The notes under the pieces are model-generated. The model was not told the DNA's origin. It searched no databases and saw only the letters and a program-made list of their open reading frames with translations. Of a stretch of DNA of 44,084 bases, positions 18,401 to 26,100 are shown piece after piece. A program made the translations under genes and the position numbers. Each line of letters opens with the position of its first letter. The stretch's first letter is position 1. The DNA comes from a virus: the IMG/VR virus record IMGVR_UViG_3300010354_000167, positions 1 through 44,084 of that record; one strand, written 5' to 3'.

Positions 18401-18585
18401 ATAGTTTAACTGGACTTGGACATAGTTCATTCTTCGGCAACTATAGTTGGGGAAGAATTGATCTGGATTCTAGATCTGCTCAAAATTCTTTCAATGCATA
18501 CACAAGATCTGCATATGCGGGAATATCAACGGGAACGCTAGTCAGAAGATCGAAGTCTCTGAAGTATTTTAATTACATCCCATAA
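6490..18585 (+). CDS. gp7: Giant baseplate wedge protein gp7 (4031 aa)
   Basis: The N-terminus (QFKDIVKNQLPQYVKEEFP, FLSQYYLAQEF; then FLKEFLIKLKYQLAPGFENR and KDFYKSKGTDQSFEILFKAL by about residue 235) is that of T4 gp7, which with gp6, gp8, gp10, gp25 and gp53 forms the wedge. T4 gp7 has 1032 residues; this one is about four times longer. The extra length is a mosaic of beta modules: at least 14 copies of an N-x-G-x-G-Y...P-x-V repeat; about eight copies of H-x-F-x-x-G-x-x-V-x-Y...YYV; a YHYH-like domain at about 1250-1370 (GWAYDGHPIYGPYGY); Q-x-PG-x-x-Y units at about 3244-3311 and 3518-3599; and RG-x-x-G units at 77-140 and 3111-3176. A conserved TWCRQTEDKIIDEKE segment precedes the C-terminal repeats. 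The extensions probably form the outer baseplate or fibre-binding surface (inference). Confidence 0.88.
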   Translation: MTEKRVQFKDIVKNQLPQYVKEEFPLVGEFLSQYYLAQEFQGAPVDLIQNIDRYIKVDSTTNLTDFTSLGSDISPIDTEISVDLLNSEKGTDGFPEKYGLISIDNELILYETKTLNGFSNCYRGFSGVVSYKNTNVGIASTYKLRSSDELVFKDSDSESHTSGTKIYNLSSLFLKEFLIKLKYQLAPGFENRSFTEKVQESTLIKQLKDFYKSKGTDQSFEILFKALYGEKVTVLRPKDVLFRPSDAQYKITNDLVVEKITGPVEELPNSTLFQNTYFNIPEAYGPVTEIENVVSDDGKVFYKLKIDGGYNRDPAFDGAIYGKFSVHPKTRTIGRYGPTSVTLDVDSTVGFPSSGEVVVTYQDGKTGVISYSSKNLTQFLDCNNITDVILDNSIVGVNTYASAVTGFGTEIRVRINSILSGVDLPEDSHYYSKEDTARIKTLGFDGEDVKSKHWVFNISPIYEVESYTLVDFSDQTYSLTLKNNHVFRLGDKIEIIDSSGNIKDSTVVDVFSSKNISISGQGPLNDDFYKVKRNLLKANLSNFNLSNSLTANIQNVYRDEEKALVASSSLPYYPNQSLDINDRSVTFSGTFSGSTFKVTSLVDHGFYTGDCVYYSPEKTIVSTLDADGNEQVETVVSSSLFAEGIYFIKRVDANQVKFAKSRSDILYGKYLSLEDSSTVNNNVLTPYEFYEKTINTQKLFREISSPIVTTEKYETPHGFTGILVNGVEILNYKSRDKVIYGPIEKVDVLSSGSGYDVINPPQLVVSDSVGFGATGYCAVSGSLQEIRIIDPGFDYQEVPTIKITGGNGSGAEAKVNMKQVSHEVTFNSEIQSGLVGLGSAVSTIGFSTDHKFKNGEQVIYRTYSQTAVGGLSTDAVYYVSKKSSTSIKLHRTLNDSVIGVNTVFLTSYGLGNHVFESTTKKLALGSVTIANSGFGYQNKKRSVSSSGISTSLDIIIIENHDFSSGEIVEYSTAGSVIGGLTNNANYYVTKVDNDRFRLSQVGSGSSDYYYQTKQYVDLTSKNDSIHFFNYTPISVELIGNVGLSSEYKAQIQPIFRGEITSVNLESKGSSYGVDDILNVDRQPLFATISGSNAELYPIILNGQIKEVLVNNVGKNYTSSPDLIVTGSGFGAVLTPIVLNNQIVEVKIISGGSGYSQNSTQVVAVHTGSGANFNAKIKTWTVNNFQKYINNITKDDGFLTNGTNPNFELQYAHIYAPRKLREILYSVDQGGNTLYSNSDLRISNNAEISSKDHSPIIGWAYDGHPIYGPYGYSTKSGGSVSQLKSGYKVSLDSHRPSLQNYPEGFFIEDYKYYPDADDTVLDENNGRFCVTPEFPNGTYAYFATVDDSSVESSGPFVGYKKPIFPYLIGKNYNSKPNEFNFKRSSNQDDIDLNQTTWIRSTYSYNLTENESTYEYITLPNKLSQTIDITGVSPGSIDRIGIFSGGDGYKVNDSLIFNNVDTNGKIRGNGLSAVVSSLSGKSVSNISIASSTLYDIEIYPSRNKGDYVVYNATPHNFKNFDLVSISGLSTTSSLIEGNYIAGIQTHKLSLVGVGTTTVGIASVGITGIVTYISVRGNLDFSNIRDNDVFTINSEKIKVLNVDAISSRLRILRQVNETVGTSHSVTSVLYEDPRKVIIRAGFNTEYSYSVNRQIYFNPKDSVALGTSAAVGVGTTITFSNPGAGATQIFAPNRSIYLPNHNLNTNDVLTYETNGGSPIVISYTGIGTTTLATNSSLYAAKISNDLIGLSTVAVGLGSTGFFSGLTTSTGLLYFVGLGTGTNHSFKTNYSVLTGQISRNIVTVSTAQTHGLSNDDIVNIDVNPSISTSFVVKYDDYNRKLVINPKTFTASDVDVDANSITILNHGLNSGQKVIHTSASPSSGLVNEGIYYVVFVDKNTIKLSDSYFNSKNKKPSIVDITSTSLGTISPINPPLELYKDSVVTFDLSDSSLSYVYQSIRYPAFRFEIYKDSSFKNIFDSSEESRTFNVQRSGLVGVNSDAKLTLIVDEYLPQTLYYGLVPVSDGSSPIEKREASYDGTIDSYNQLQIKYSLYNGSHKVSVATSTSFVYFLPTEPEKSSYISSTSDLKYSTDSLSAYGPIENVKITNRGFNYYSLPGISTVVSSIGNGAILETFGETIGKVKKTKIINVGFDFPSDKTLRPKICLPKVIKIDRLSSFDSIGITSLGRGYVSAPKLLVFDGKTKNIVPEVDLSYKIGETNVTIKNNTYGISDTTPIILPIQNSNGVGIATISYNPTNKKVTVGLSTGFSSIESFPFSVNDRVLIENISVGIGSTGRGFNSENYNYQLFTLTEVDSSIGGIGSVTYSLDGYLNGSDFPGSFNPSNSAGRIIPEKFFPIFKVILKKNEYKKGEIVESGESVGVVENWDSITNYLKISTKDTFNVGSHIKGLSSKTQGVASSITEFDCYAKIDSTSKFENGWQTDAGFLNDNLQKIQDSFYYQNFSYSLKSRIDYDTWNDAVSTLNHTVGFKKFADYQLESKVSGDTNTSLTVGVSTQTTGVDVVVDMVGYGNLNCVPDFDIAKENSLRIGSRVFSNQISFGNRVLTDYFESFGNRVLSIDDFSSQFNSNPRPTIYSEVHRFDLRSIRAQKYITYIKDRRYTGQRQVLLVSLLHDDSVGYLNQYGRVETTYDLGSFDFTIDGSEGVLLYYPTRYTINDYDVATISYNIKDDLVGVGTTTIGSIITIDTNYTSTVGVATTTIVSFATTTYTSAKILVEISSNGEYEFDELSVIHDGTNVELIDYGQLVSSPSIYSSSGYGTYYPYISGSTLKIDFIPNSTVGSATTINTIKVSIAGTSATGIGTLDMKHARLEARNISIPSSASPGISTILSFSGDYNGAYCLVQISDLTNNRHQFSEVIIVNDDATEDAFITEFGNLETYAGLGTIGASVTGLGQTTQLIFRPLPNIQTEVKVYANILRIEDDSKDLVDLNNGTIETNYGVYYGTERDLRRSFDLTHKSYPIFERYFSGLSSSVINTSDNTIEIPSHFFVTGEKVTYNYAGAGTTQAVGIATTTITGLGSTDKLPTELYIVKVNENKVRVAASATDALKSIPNTLDLTSVGIGTSHRFIAHNQNSKVLVALDNIIQSPVVATSQTTTLSKNLFTTEDILFVSGITSFFGGDLIRLGDEIMRIDAVGIGSTNAIRVRRPWLGTVVSGYSTGSLVTKVTGTYNIVGSNINFVEAPYGNIPISSTTNPPDERDWTGIATGSSFQGRSFMRSGITNSSNESYYKNYVFDDISRSFNGTNRTFTLRSSGINVSGISNENAVILINDVFQGPGTNVDYTLIENSGITSVRFAGTASSVSYDVNTSNLPIGGIILSVGSTEGFGYQPLVAAGGTAIVSGLGTISSVSIANSGSGYRVGIQTVRVGVKTSDNNGFYLNFIGTAVVSNGNVVSIGITNPGVGYTSSNPPKVVIDNPLSYSDISLIYSNSSPSGSGASATVDVVVGQGSSVISFEIKNTGYGYREGEILTVPVGGLTGIPTTSSFKEFQLTIQNVFSDKFTGWSVGELQTLDDISDLFDGETTTFPLKVSGNLISIKSAKGSNINVQDLLLVFVNDILQVPGEGYVFEGGSIITFTEAPKGTSLDIPGTNDKCKIIFYKGSGSVDVIERNILETVKVGDGLTFGYDSLLGQQPTLQEEERTVTSIVATDLVNTNPYFGPGNTEDESLARTITWCRQTEDKIIDEKEISKDRMLYEPVINPVAYLTKTVGIGSTIVYVDNLRPFFNQINESSTSLTFQKEITFISQDTKTSAAATAIVSTAGTITSVVISDGGFGYSSAPTVIFENPVGLGTTYRASGIATISSSGIVTSISITGMGTGYSQESSPIVFIEPPKSVSETNTVSQYQGDFGSIVGISTTSVGVAVTGIVFDLTIEKDSFLRNASITGVTTISGIQTGYYFAVYNTNIGLGVTSLDESNQIIGIGTTCLDNIYRVAAVSIAQTGAPGLGITYVARVTVSVSGYNSLTGLGHSSFFGNYSWGRIDLDSRSAQNSFNAYTRSAYAGISTGTLVRRSKSLKYFNYIP

Positions 18586-18588
18586 ATA
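18581..18588 (+). promoter_or_regulatory. Late promoter CATAAATA upstream of gp8
   Basis: It embeds the TAA stop of gp7 (18583-18585) and lies 17 bases upstream of ATG 18605. Confidence 0.75.
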
Positions 18589-18604
18589 GATAAAAAACTT
18601 AAAA

Positions 18605-20152
18605 ATGTCCGCAATTATAACTGATCAGATTAGAATATTAAACGCAAAGAATTTTGTTGCTGGCGTAGCTAATTCTTCTAATTCATATTATTCTTTTATT
18701 GGACTTCCCAATCCGACCGATTATCAGTCAGATTGGGACGAAAATCCTCCCGCACCAAAAGACAATTTTGATCAGGAGAATGATTATTGGGATAGTATGG
18801 TTGCTTTGAAGAAGATCACTTCTTCAGATATAAGACAAGTAGTTCCAAAAAGAGTTTGGTCATCTGGCAATACATACGATATGTATCGCCACGATTACAG
18901 TAGAACAAACGTTGCTAAAGTTTCTGGCGCAACAAACTTATATTCTTCATTCTATTTTATAATGAATAGTGAATATAGAGTGTATGTTTGCTTACAAAAT
19001 GGAACTACACCTGAAACTCCCAACGGGAAACCATCTTTAGATGAACCTACATTTACAGATTTAGAACCAAGAGCGGCAGGATCTAGCGGTGATGGATATG
19101 TTTGGAAATATCTCTTTACAATCAGACCTTCAGATGTTGTAAAATTTGAATCTACTGATTTTATTCCCGTCCCATCTGATTGGGCAACTTCTGCAGATAA
19201 TGCAGCAGTAAGAGGAAATGCTGTTGATGGGTCAATAAAAATAGTAACAGTAACTAATAGGGGAGTTGGGTTAGGAACTGCAAATAGAACTTACACAAGA
19301 GTACCCATCAGAGGAGATGGAACTGGAGCAGAGTGTACATTAGTTATTAACAATGATAGTCAAGTAGAATCGATAACTGTTTCCAATCAAGGATTTGGAT
19401 ATACTTATGCGAATGTCGATCTTGCTTTGGGAAATGTTCCAACTGGAACAACTAGACCCGTATTTGATGTAATAATTTCTCCTAAAGGAGGACACGGATA
19501 CGATATCTATAGAGAACTTGGTTCTTATAATGTTCTTTTATATTCTAGAATAGAAAATAATAATGAGAACCCAGATTTTATTACTGGTAATCATATCGCA
19601 AGAGTTGGAATCGTAGAAAATCCAGAGGTAACCACAGGTACTTTATTGACTGCTGAAAGAGCAAGTGCAGTAAATGCTCTTAGACTTACTGGAATTGGAT
19701 ATAGTTCGGCAAGTTTTACTTCTGACTCTTATGTAACGCAAACAGTATCAACAGGAACAACCGCAGTTGGTAGGGTTATTAGTTATAATCAAACCACTGG
19801 AGTATTAAAATACTGGCAGGATAGATCTTTATCTGGATTCAATACGGTAGGAGTGGCACAAACACAACCATCTTATGGATTTGATCTGACTGAGTTTACA
19901 AGTACTCCCGGATCAGGTGGATCAGTTTCTATCGTTGGTGGATCAGTAAGTCTATCAATAGATACCGCATTTAGTGGTATATCTACAGTAATAAATAATA
20001 GGACATACTATCTTGGTCAAACTTTTACCAATGGAGTTTCTTCACCAGAGGTAAAAAAACATTCGGGCAACATTATTTACGTTGATAATAGACCATCTAT
20101 TACAAGATCATCAAATCAAAAAGAAGATATTAAAGTCATTTTGCAGTTCTAA
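18605..20152 (+). CDS. gp8: Baseplate wedge subunit gp8, enlarged
   Basis: 515 residues against 334 in T4. Matches to T4 gp8 are the run DYWDSMVALKKITSSDIRQVVPKRVW (T4 has DMW...MMGTVKVLPSMLDAVIPRRDW), GDGYVWKYLFTI (T4 GDGYVWEYLFEI) and the C-terminal DNRPSITRSSNQKEDIKVIL (T4 ENRPPIIMAMDQTEEINILF). gp8 dimers sit on the outside of the wedge next to gp7 and gp10. The extra residues are inserted in the middle: an N-x-G-x-G-Y repeat (VSNQGFGYTYANVDLAL) at about 215-280, and a TGTTAVGRVISYNQTTGVLKYW unit at about 380-404, both of types also found in gp7 and gp14. It is followed by TAAGGA and the ATG of the next gene after 6 bases. Confidence 0.9.
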   Translation: MSAIITDQIRILNAKNFVAGVANSSNSYYSFIGLPNPTDYQSDWDENPPAPKDNFDQENDYWDSMVALKKITSSDIRQVVPKRVWSSGNTYDMYRHDYSRTNVAKVSGATNLYSSFYFIMNSEYRVYVCLQNGTTPETPNGKPSLDEPTFTDLEPRAAGSSGDGYVWKYLFTIRPSDVVKFESTDFIPVPSDWATSADNAAVRGNAVDGSIKIVTVTNRGVGLGTANRTYTRVPIRGDGTGAECTLVINNDSQVESITVSNQGFGYTYANVDLALGNVPTGTTRPVFDVIISPKGGHGYDIYRELGSYNVLLYSRIENNNENPDFITGNHIARVGIVENPEVTTGTLLTAERASAVNALRLTGIGYSSASFTSDSYVTQTVSTGTTAVGRVISYNQTTGVLKYWQDRSLSGFNTVGVAQTQPSYGFDLTEFTSTPGSGGSVSIVGGSVSLSIDTAFSGISTVINNRTYYLGQTFTNGVSSPEVKKHSGNIIYVDNRPSITRSSNQKEDIKVILQF

Positions 20153-20158
20153 GGAATT

Positions 20159-23100
20159 ATGTCTCAGCAAACTAATCTCAATGTAGCACCATATTTTGAT
20201 GACTTTAATCCAGATAATGATTATTATAGAGTTCTTTTCAAACCTGGATATCCAGTTCAAGCTAGAGAATTAACAACATTACAATCAATCCTACAAAACC
20301 AAATTGAAAAATTTGGTCAACACTTTTTTAAAGAAGGTGCCAAGGTAATCCCAGGAAATACTGGATATAATGCATTATATTATGCGATACAACTAGAAAA
20401 TACATATCTAGGCGTTCCAGTTGCTGCTTACGCAGAACAACTTGTCGGTTCAAAAATTACTGGAAAAAGTTCTGGAATCACGGCAGTAGTTGATAAAGTT
20501 CTTTTGCCACAGGACTCGGAGAGAGGTAATCTCACACTTTATATCAATTATCTAACTTCAAGCACTCAAAATAATTCAACACAACAGTTTTCTGATGGAG
20601 AAGTTTTAACTTCAAATATAACCATAACATCAGGATTACTAGGAAATACTGCGATTGCTTCTGGGCAAGGTTTTGCTACTACTATTGCGAATAACGCTGC
20701 TGCTGTTGGATCTTCATTTAATATTTCTGAAGGTATTTACTTTATTCGTGGTCAGTTCGTAAATGTAAATACAGAAACACTTATCCTAGATCAATATACA
20801 AGTGGACCAAACTACAGGATTGGACTCTATATTGACGAGCAAATAGTTACGTCAGATATTGATGAAAGTTTAAATGACAACTCACAAGGGAACAATAATT
20901 ATGCTGCTCCCGGAGCTGATAGATTAAAAATATCAGTATTTTTATTCAAAAAAAGTTTAACAGATTTTGATGATACCAACTTTGTAGAGTTAGCAACAGT
21001 AGTAAACGGTGTTCTAAGAACAAAAACTCTACCAAGTGCATATAACTCATTAACCGACGAACTTGCGAGAAGAACATACGCAGAATCTGGAGATTATGTA
21101 GTATCTCCTTTCGAAATAACAACAAAAGAGTCTCTCAATAATAATAGAGGAAATAGAGGAATATTTAACAGGGGTCAGTTCACTTATGGCGGAGAAACTC
21201 CAAATGATAATCTTGCAGTATATCAGATATCTCCCGGAAAAGCATTTGTTAGAGGTTATGAAGTAGATGTTGTTAGTACAACATTCTTGGATGTCGATAA
21301 ACCAAGAACAACACAAACTCTAGAAAACCAATCAGTAGTTTATAATACAGGACCAACTCTAAGACTAAACAGAGTATACGGAGCACCTAGAGTTGGTTTA
21401 GGCAACACTTTTGTCCTCAGTTTGAGAGATGAAAGAGTTGGAAGTTCAAGTGTAACTGCTGCAGGAAAGGAAATAGGTGTTGCTAGAGTTTATGATTATA
21501 GATTAGAATCTGGTTCATACAATTCATCAAATAAAAATCTAAACGAATGGCATGTATCTTTATATGATGTTCAAACTTTTACAAATATTACTTTAAACAA
21601 TCCATCAACATTTTCCGCTCCAACTTATGTAAAAGGAAATAATAGTGGTGCTACTGCATTCCTGAAGGATACAGTTACTGTAGGGACTGCTTTAACTTTA
21701 TATGACGTAAAAGGAATTTTCATTCCAAATGAGTCACTTTCATTTAATGGTATTGAATCTGGACTAATCAGTATTGCAGTAACATCTTATGGAATTTCTA
21801 ATGTAAAATCGGTCTATGGGTTAGTAAGTGCGGCATCAACTTTTAATGCAGATACTATCCAATCGACAGCATTTAATATTGGAATCGCTACAGTTAGTGC
21901 ATCATCAAGTGGAGTAAGCACTGTAAAGAGTCCTAATGGACTTTTCCCAGGTGTTATTAAGATTAACGACTTAGTACAATATTCCGATACCTCAAGATCT
22001 TCAGATCCAATTTTTGCAAGAGTAACTGGGGTTGGGTCATCAGATATTTCTATAGTTGGCGCTACTCCAGTAAGTGGTATAGCAAGTGGAATTTTACCAT
22101 CTTCTTCATTGAATGTAACAGATTTTAAACTTCTTAGAACAAACTTAGAATCCTCCGCAGATAATACTTTATACACCAAACTCCCCAAAAATAATATTTC
22201 AAATGTAGACCTTTCAAATTCTACTTTAAATATTCGCAAAACTTTCACAGTTAACATCTCTGGCAATCAACTTTCTGCAAATGTTACTGCAGGAACTAAT
22301 GAAACCTTTTTGCCCTTTAGCGAGAAGAGATATTCTCTGATAAGATCTGATGGAACTACAGAAACACTGACATCAGATAGATTTGCCTTTATTGCTGGTG
22401 GAACTCAACTGCAGATTTACAACTTAGGAAGTAATGATACTGGCGCAACTTTAACTGCAACTCTACAAAAAATAAAACCAAAAGCAAAAGTCAAGAGAAA
22501 AAATAGAGTAAATTCCATTCTTATTAGTAATTCCAAGTACGAGGGGTCTGGTATTGGTGGAACAACTTTAAATGACGGATTGGTATATGGTAATTATCCA
22601 TATGGAACTAGAGTTCAGGACGAGATAATATCACTAAATGTTCCAGATATCGTAGAAATACATGGAATATATGAGTCAGCAGATACTTTTGATCCGTCTT
22701 CACCAAAAGTTGTTTTAGCATCAATCACAAGCCCATCATCTACTACTTCGGAGTTGATTGTTGGGGAAGAGATTGTTGGTTCAACTAGTGGAGCAATAGC
22801 GATAGTTGCGGAAAAACTAACAGCATCTCAGATTTCTTTTGCATATAAAAATCAAAATGTATTTAATGAAGGTGAGGTATTAACCTTTAGCGAAAGCAAA
22901 ATCAATGCTCAAATAGTTACTTTAGATACTCCAAGTTTTGATACATCATTTAACTACACATTTAATAATGGTCAAAATGGAAACTCATATAACCATGGTT
23001 ATATAACAAGGAAGAGCGGTGTTTCAGAAGCGACTAGAAAGTTAAAAGTTTATTTTAGCAGCGGATATTATGAATCAACAGACGATGGTGATCTAACCAC

Positions 23101-26100
23101 AGTAAATTCTTATAATACTTTTGATTATGGATTAGAAATTCCAAATATCAACAATACAAGAGTATCTGATATTATTGATATTCGCCCCAGAGTTAGTTCA
23201 TATACAACAACTGTAGATAGTCGTTCTCCTCTGGAATTTTATGGAAGATCTTTTGATTCTACAGGAAACTCTTCAACATCTATCTTAGCATCTGACGAAT
23301 CACTTATTACTACATTTTCATTCTATTTGGGTAGAATTGATAGAATTTATCTAACTAAGGATGGAAAATTCCAAGTTAAGTATGGTACTCCATCAGAAAG
23401 ACCAGAAAAACCAGTATCAGTAGACGATTCTTTGGAGATAGCGTCTATTTCTCTCCCACCATACCTATACTCAGTTTCTCAAACTTCTATTGAGTTCTTG
23501 GACCACAAGAGATATAGAATGGTTGATATTAAACAACTTGAGAATAGAATTAAAAATCTTGAATATTACACTACATTATCTCTACTTGAGTCTAACACAG
23601 CAAACTTGTTTGTCCCAGATGCTGATGGTTTGAATAGATTTAAGTCAGGATTCTTTGTAGACAACTTTACTTCTGTTTTAGCTCAAGAAGACAGATTGCC
23701 AATAAAGAATAGTATTGATACTAGAAATAAAGAACTAAGACCACAACATTATACCAACTCAATAGATTTGGTAGAGGGACCGGTTGTTGGAGTTGATCCA
23801 ACTGCAGATTTGGCGTTTGAACCAATAGAAGGAATAAACATTAGAAAATCTGGAGATATTATTACCTTAGATTATGCAGAAGTTGAATGGCTTAAGCAAT
23901 CTTTTGCAACAAGGTCTGAGAGTGTCACTCCATTCCTTATTAGTTTCTGGCAGGGAACAGTAGAACTCACCCCAGCATCTGATACTTGGGTAGATACAGT
24001 TCGTCTTGAAGCTAAGATTATCAATACTGAAGGAAACTATGCAGAAACGATTGCAAATGCGGCAAGAACTCTAAATGTAGATCCACAGACTGGTTTTGCT
24101 CCCACTATTTGGAATGCTTGGGTTACTAACTGGACTGGTCAAGATGTTATTGAAACAACCAGAACTAGAACACAATTTCAACAAGCTACTGGGGGAGGAG
24201 CAATAGCAGTTTGGGGAACATTGACAGATACTACTTTCGAAGAAACGTTTAGAGAAGTTAGAGATACCGGAATTGAAACGAGAACTGGTACTAGAACTGT
24301 AATCACTGAACAATTTGATAATACTTCAGTCGGTGATAGAGTAGTTAGCAGGGATTTAATCCCATATATGAGATCTAGAAATGTTCAGTTTGTCTCTAAG
24401 AAAGTAAAACCATTAACGCAACTTTATGCTTTCTTTGATGGGGTAGATGTCACTAAATATTGTATCCCAAAACTTCTTGAAATTACAATGTCATCTGGAA
24501 CTTTCCAGGTTGGCGAAACAGTTACTGGATATGTTCAAAAAGCAGGTCTTGGTCAAGGAACTGAAGATACTTCAGCAAAAATAACCTTCAGAGTTGCTCA
24601 AACAAATCATAAAGAAGGTCCTTATAATGCTCCACTGACAACTTATCCACAAAATCCATATAACTCGCAGGATTTACCCGCAACTTATTCATCAACTTCA
24701 ACAGTATTAAATGTAGACACATTTTCACTTGCAAATGCTGTTCAAGGAGAATTTACCGGGTGGGTAGAGTCTGGAATGCTTCTGGTTGGAAACGCTAGCA
24801 AAGCGCAAGCAACGATTTCCAACATAAGATTAATATCAGATCTTTCCGCAACTTTAATAGGATGTTTTTACATACCAAATCCAAACTTAAATGTTCATCC
24901 AAGATTTGAGTCTGGCACAAAAACATTTACACTTGTCAATAACAACACAAATGACCAAAATGCTGCTACAACTATAGCAGAAGAATCTTTTTCTTCAAGT
25001 GGAACAATTGAAACTGTTCAAGAAAATATCATTTCAGTAAGAAATGCTAGAATTGAAAATAAACAGCAGTTTGAAGAAAGATCTGTTGCTAGAACAACTG
25101 GTAGTCAGTTGGTCAATAGCAGAGTCATTGCTCAGACTCAAAGACAGGGTATTGTTGGATGGTATGACCCACTCGCACAGTCATTCTTAGTTGACAATGA
25201 ATTTGGAGTATTCTTAACAAGATGTGATGTATTCTTCAGATCTAAAGATGATACTGATATCCCAGTAACATTCCAACTGAGGACGATGAGAGGTGGATTC
25301 CCAACTCAAAATGTAATCCCTCTTTCGGAAATTGTACTTGATCCAAATCAGGTTAATACTTCAGCTGACGGATCTGTTGCAACCACTGTTCAGTTTAAAG
25401 CACCAGTCTACCTTGAGGGTGGAAAAGATTATTGTATTTGTTTAGCATCAAACTCAACAAAATATAGTGTTTATATTTCTAGAATTGGTGAAAATGATCT
25501 TCTGACCCAAACCTTTATTTCAAACCAACCATATCTAGGTTCACTGTTCAAATCTCAAAATGCATCCACATGGGAAGCAAGTCAGTGGGAAGACCTCAAG
25601 TTCACTCTTTATAGAGCTGATTTCATTGAGAATGGAACAGTCGAGTACTACAACCCACAACTAACTGAAGGAAATGGACAAATAGCAAAACTGCTACCAA
25701 ATTCACTCAACTTTAACTCTAAAAAAGTAAGAGTAAGTCTATCATCAACTATCGCAGATTCTGAATTAAAGTTGGGAAATACAATAATTCAATCAAATAC
25801 TAGTGGTAGAGGAAACTATGTTGGAAGTGCTGGAAGTGCTTTAGGATCACTTTCAATAAGTAATGCTGGTATTGGATACACTCCAAGTTCTGGTGGATTT
25901 ACATTCAATAACGTATCACTTCAGACTATTACTGGAAATGGATTTGGGGCATTGGCCAACATCACTATTAACAATGGTGTTGCTATAGCAGCTACTATTT
26001 CAATTGGAGGAACTGGATATCAAGCAGGTGATGTTCTTGGGATTACTACAATAGGAAACACTCCAGTCGGTAGAGATGCAAGATTTACTATCGTATCAAT

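Noticed and set aside
6490-18585. gp7 as a fusion or assembly artefact
   Set aside because: One uninterrupted frame with uniform composition, a correct gp7 N-terminus, a coherent C-terminus and normal flanking genes; giant gp7 fits the modular pattern of its neighbours.
21814-22266. Minus-strand ORF of 150 codons inside the 2479-residue gene
   Set aside because: Lies wholly within a well-supported gene, with no ribosome site; long shadows are expected opposite Ser/Thr-rich coding DNA.
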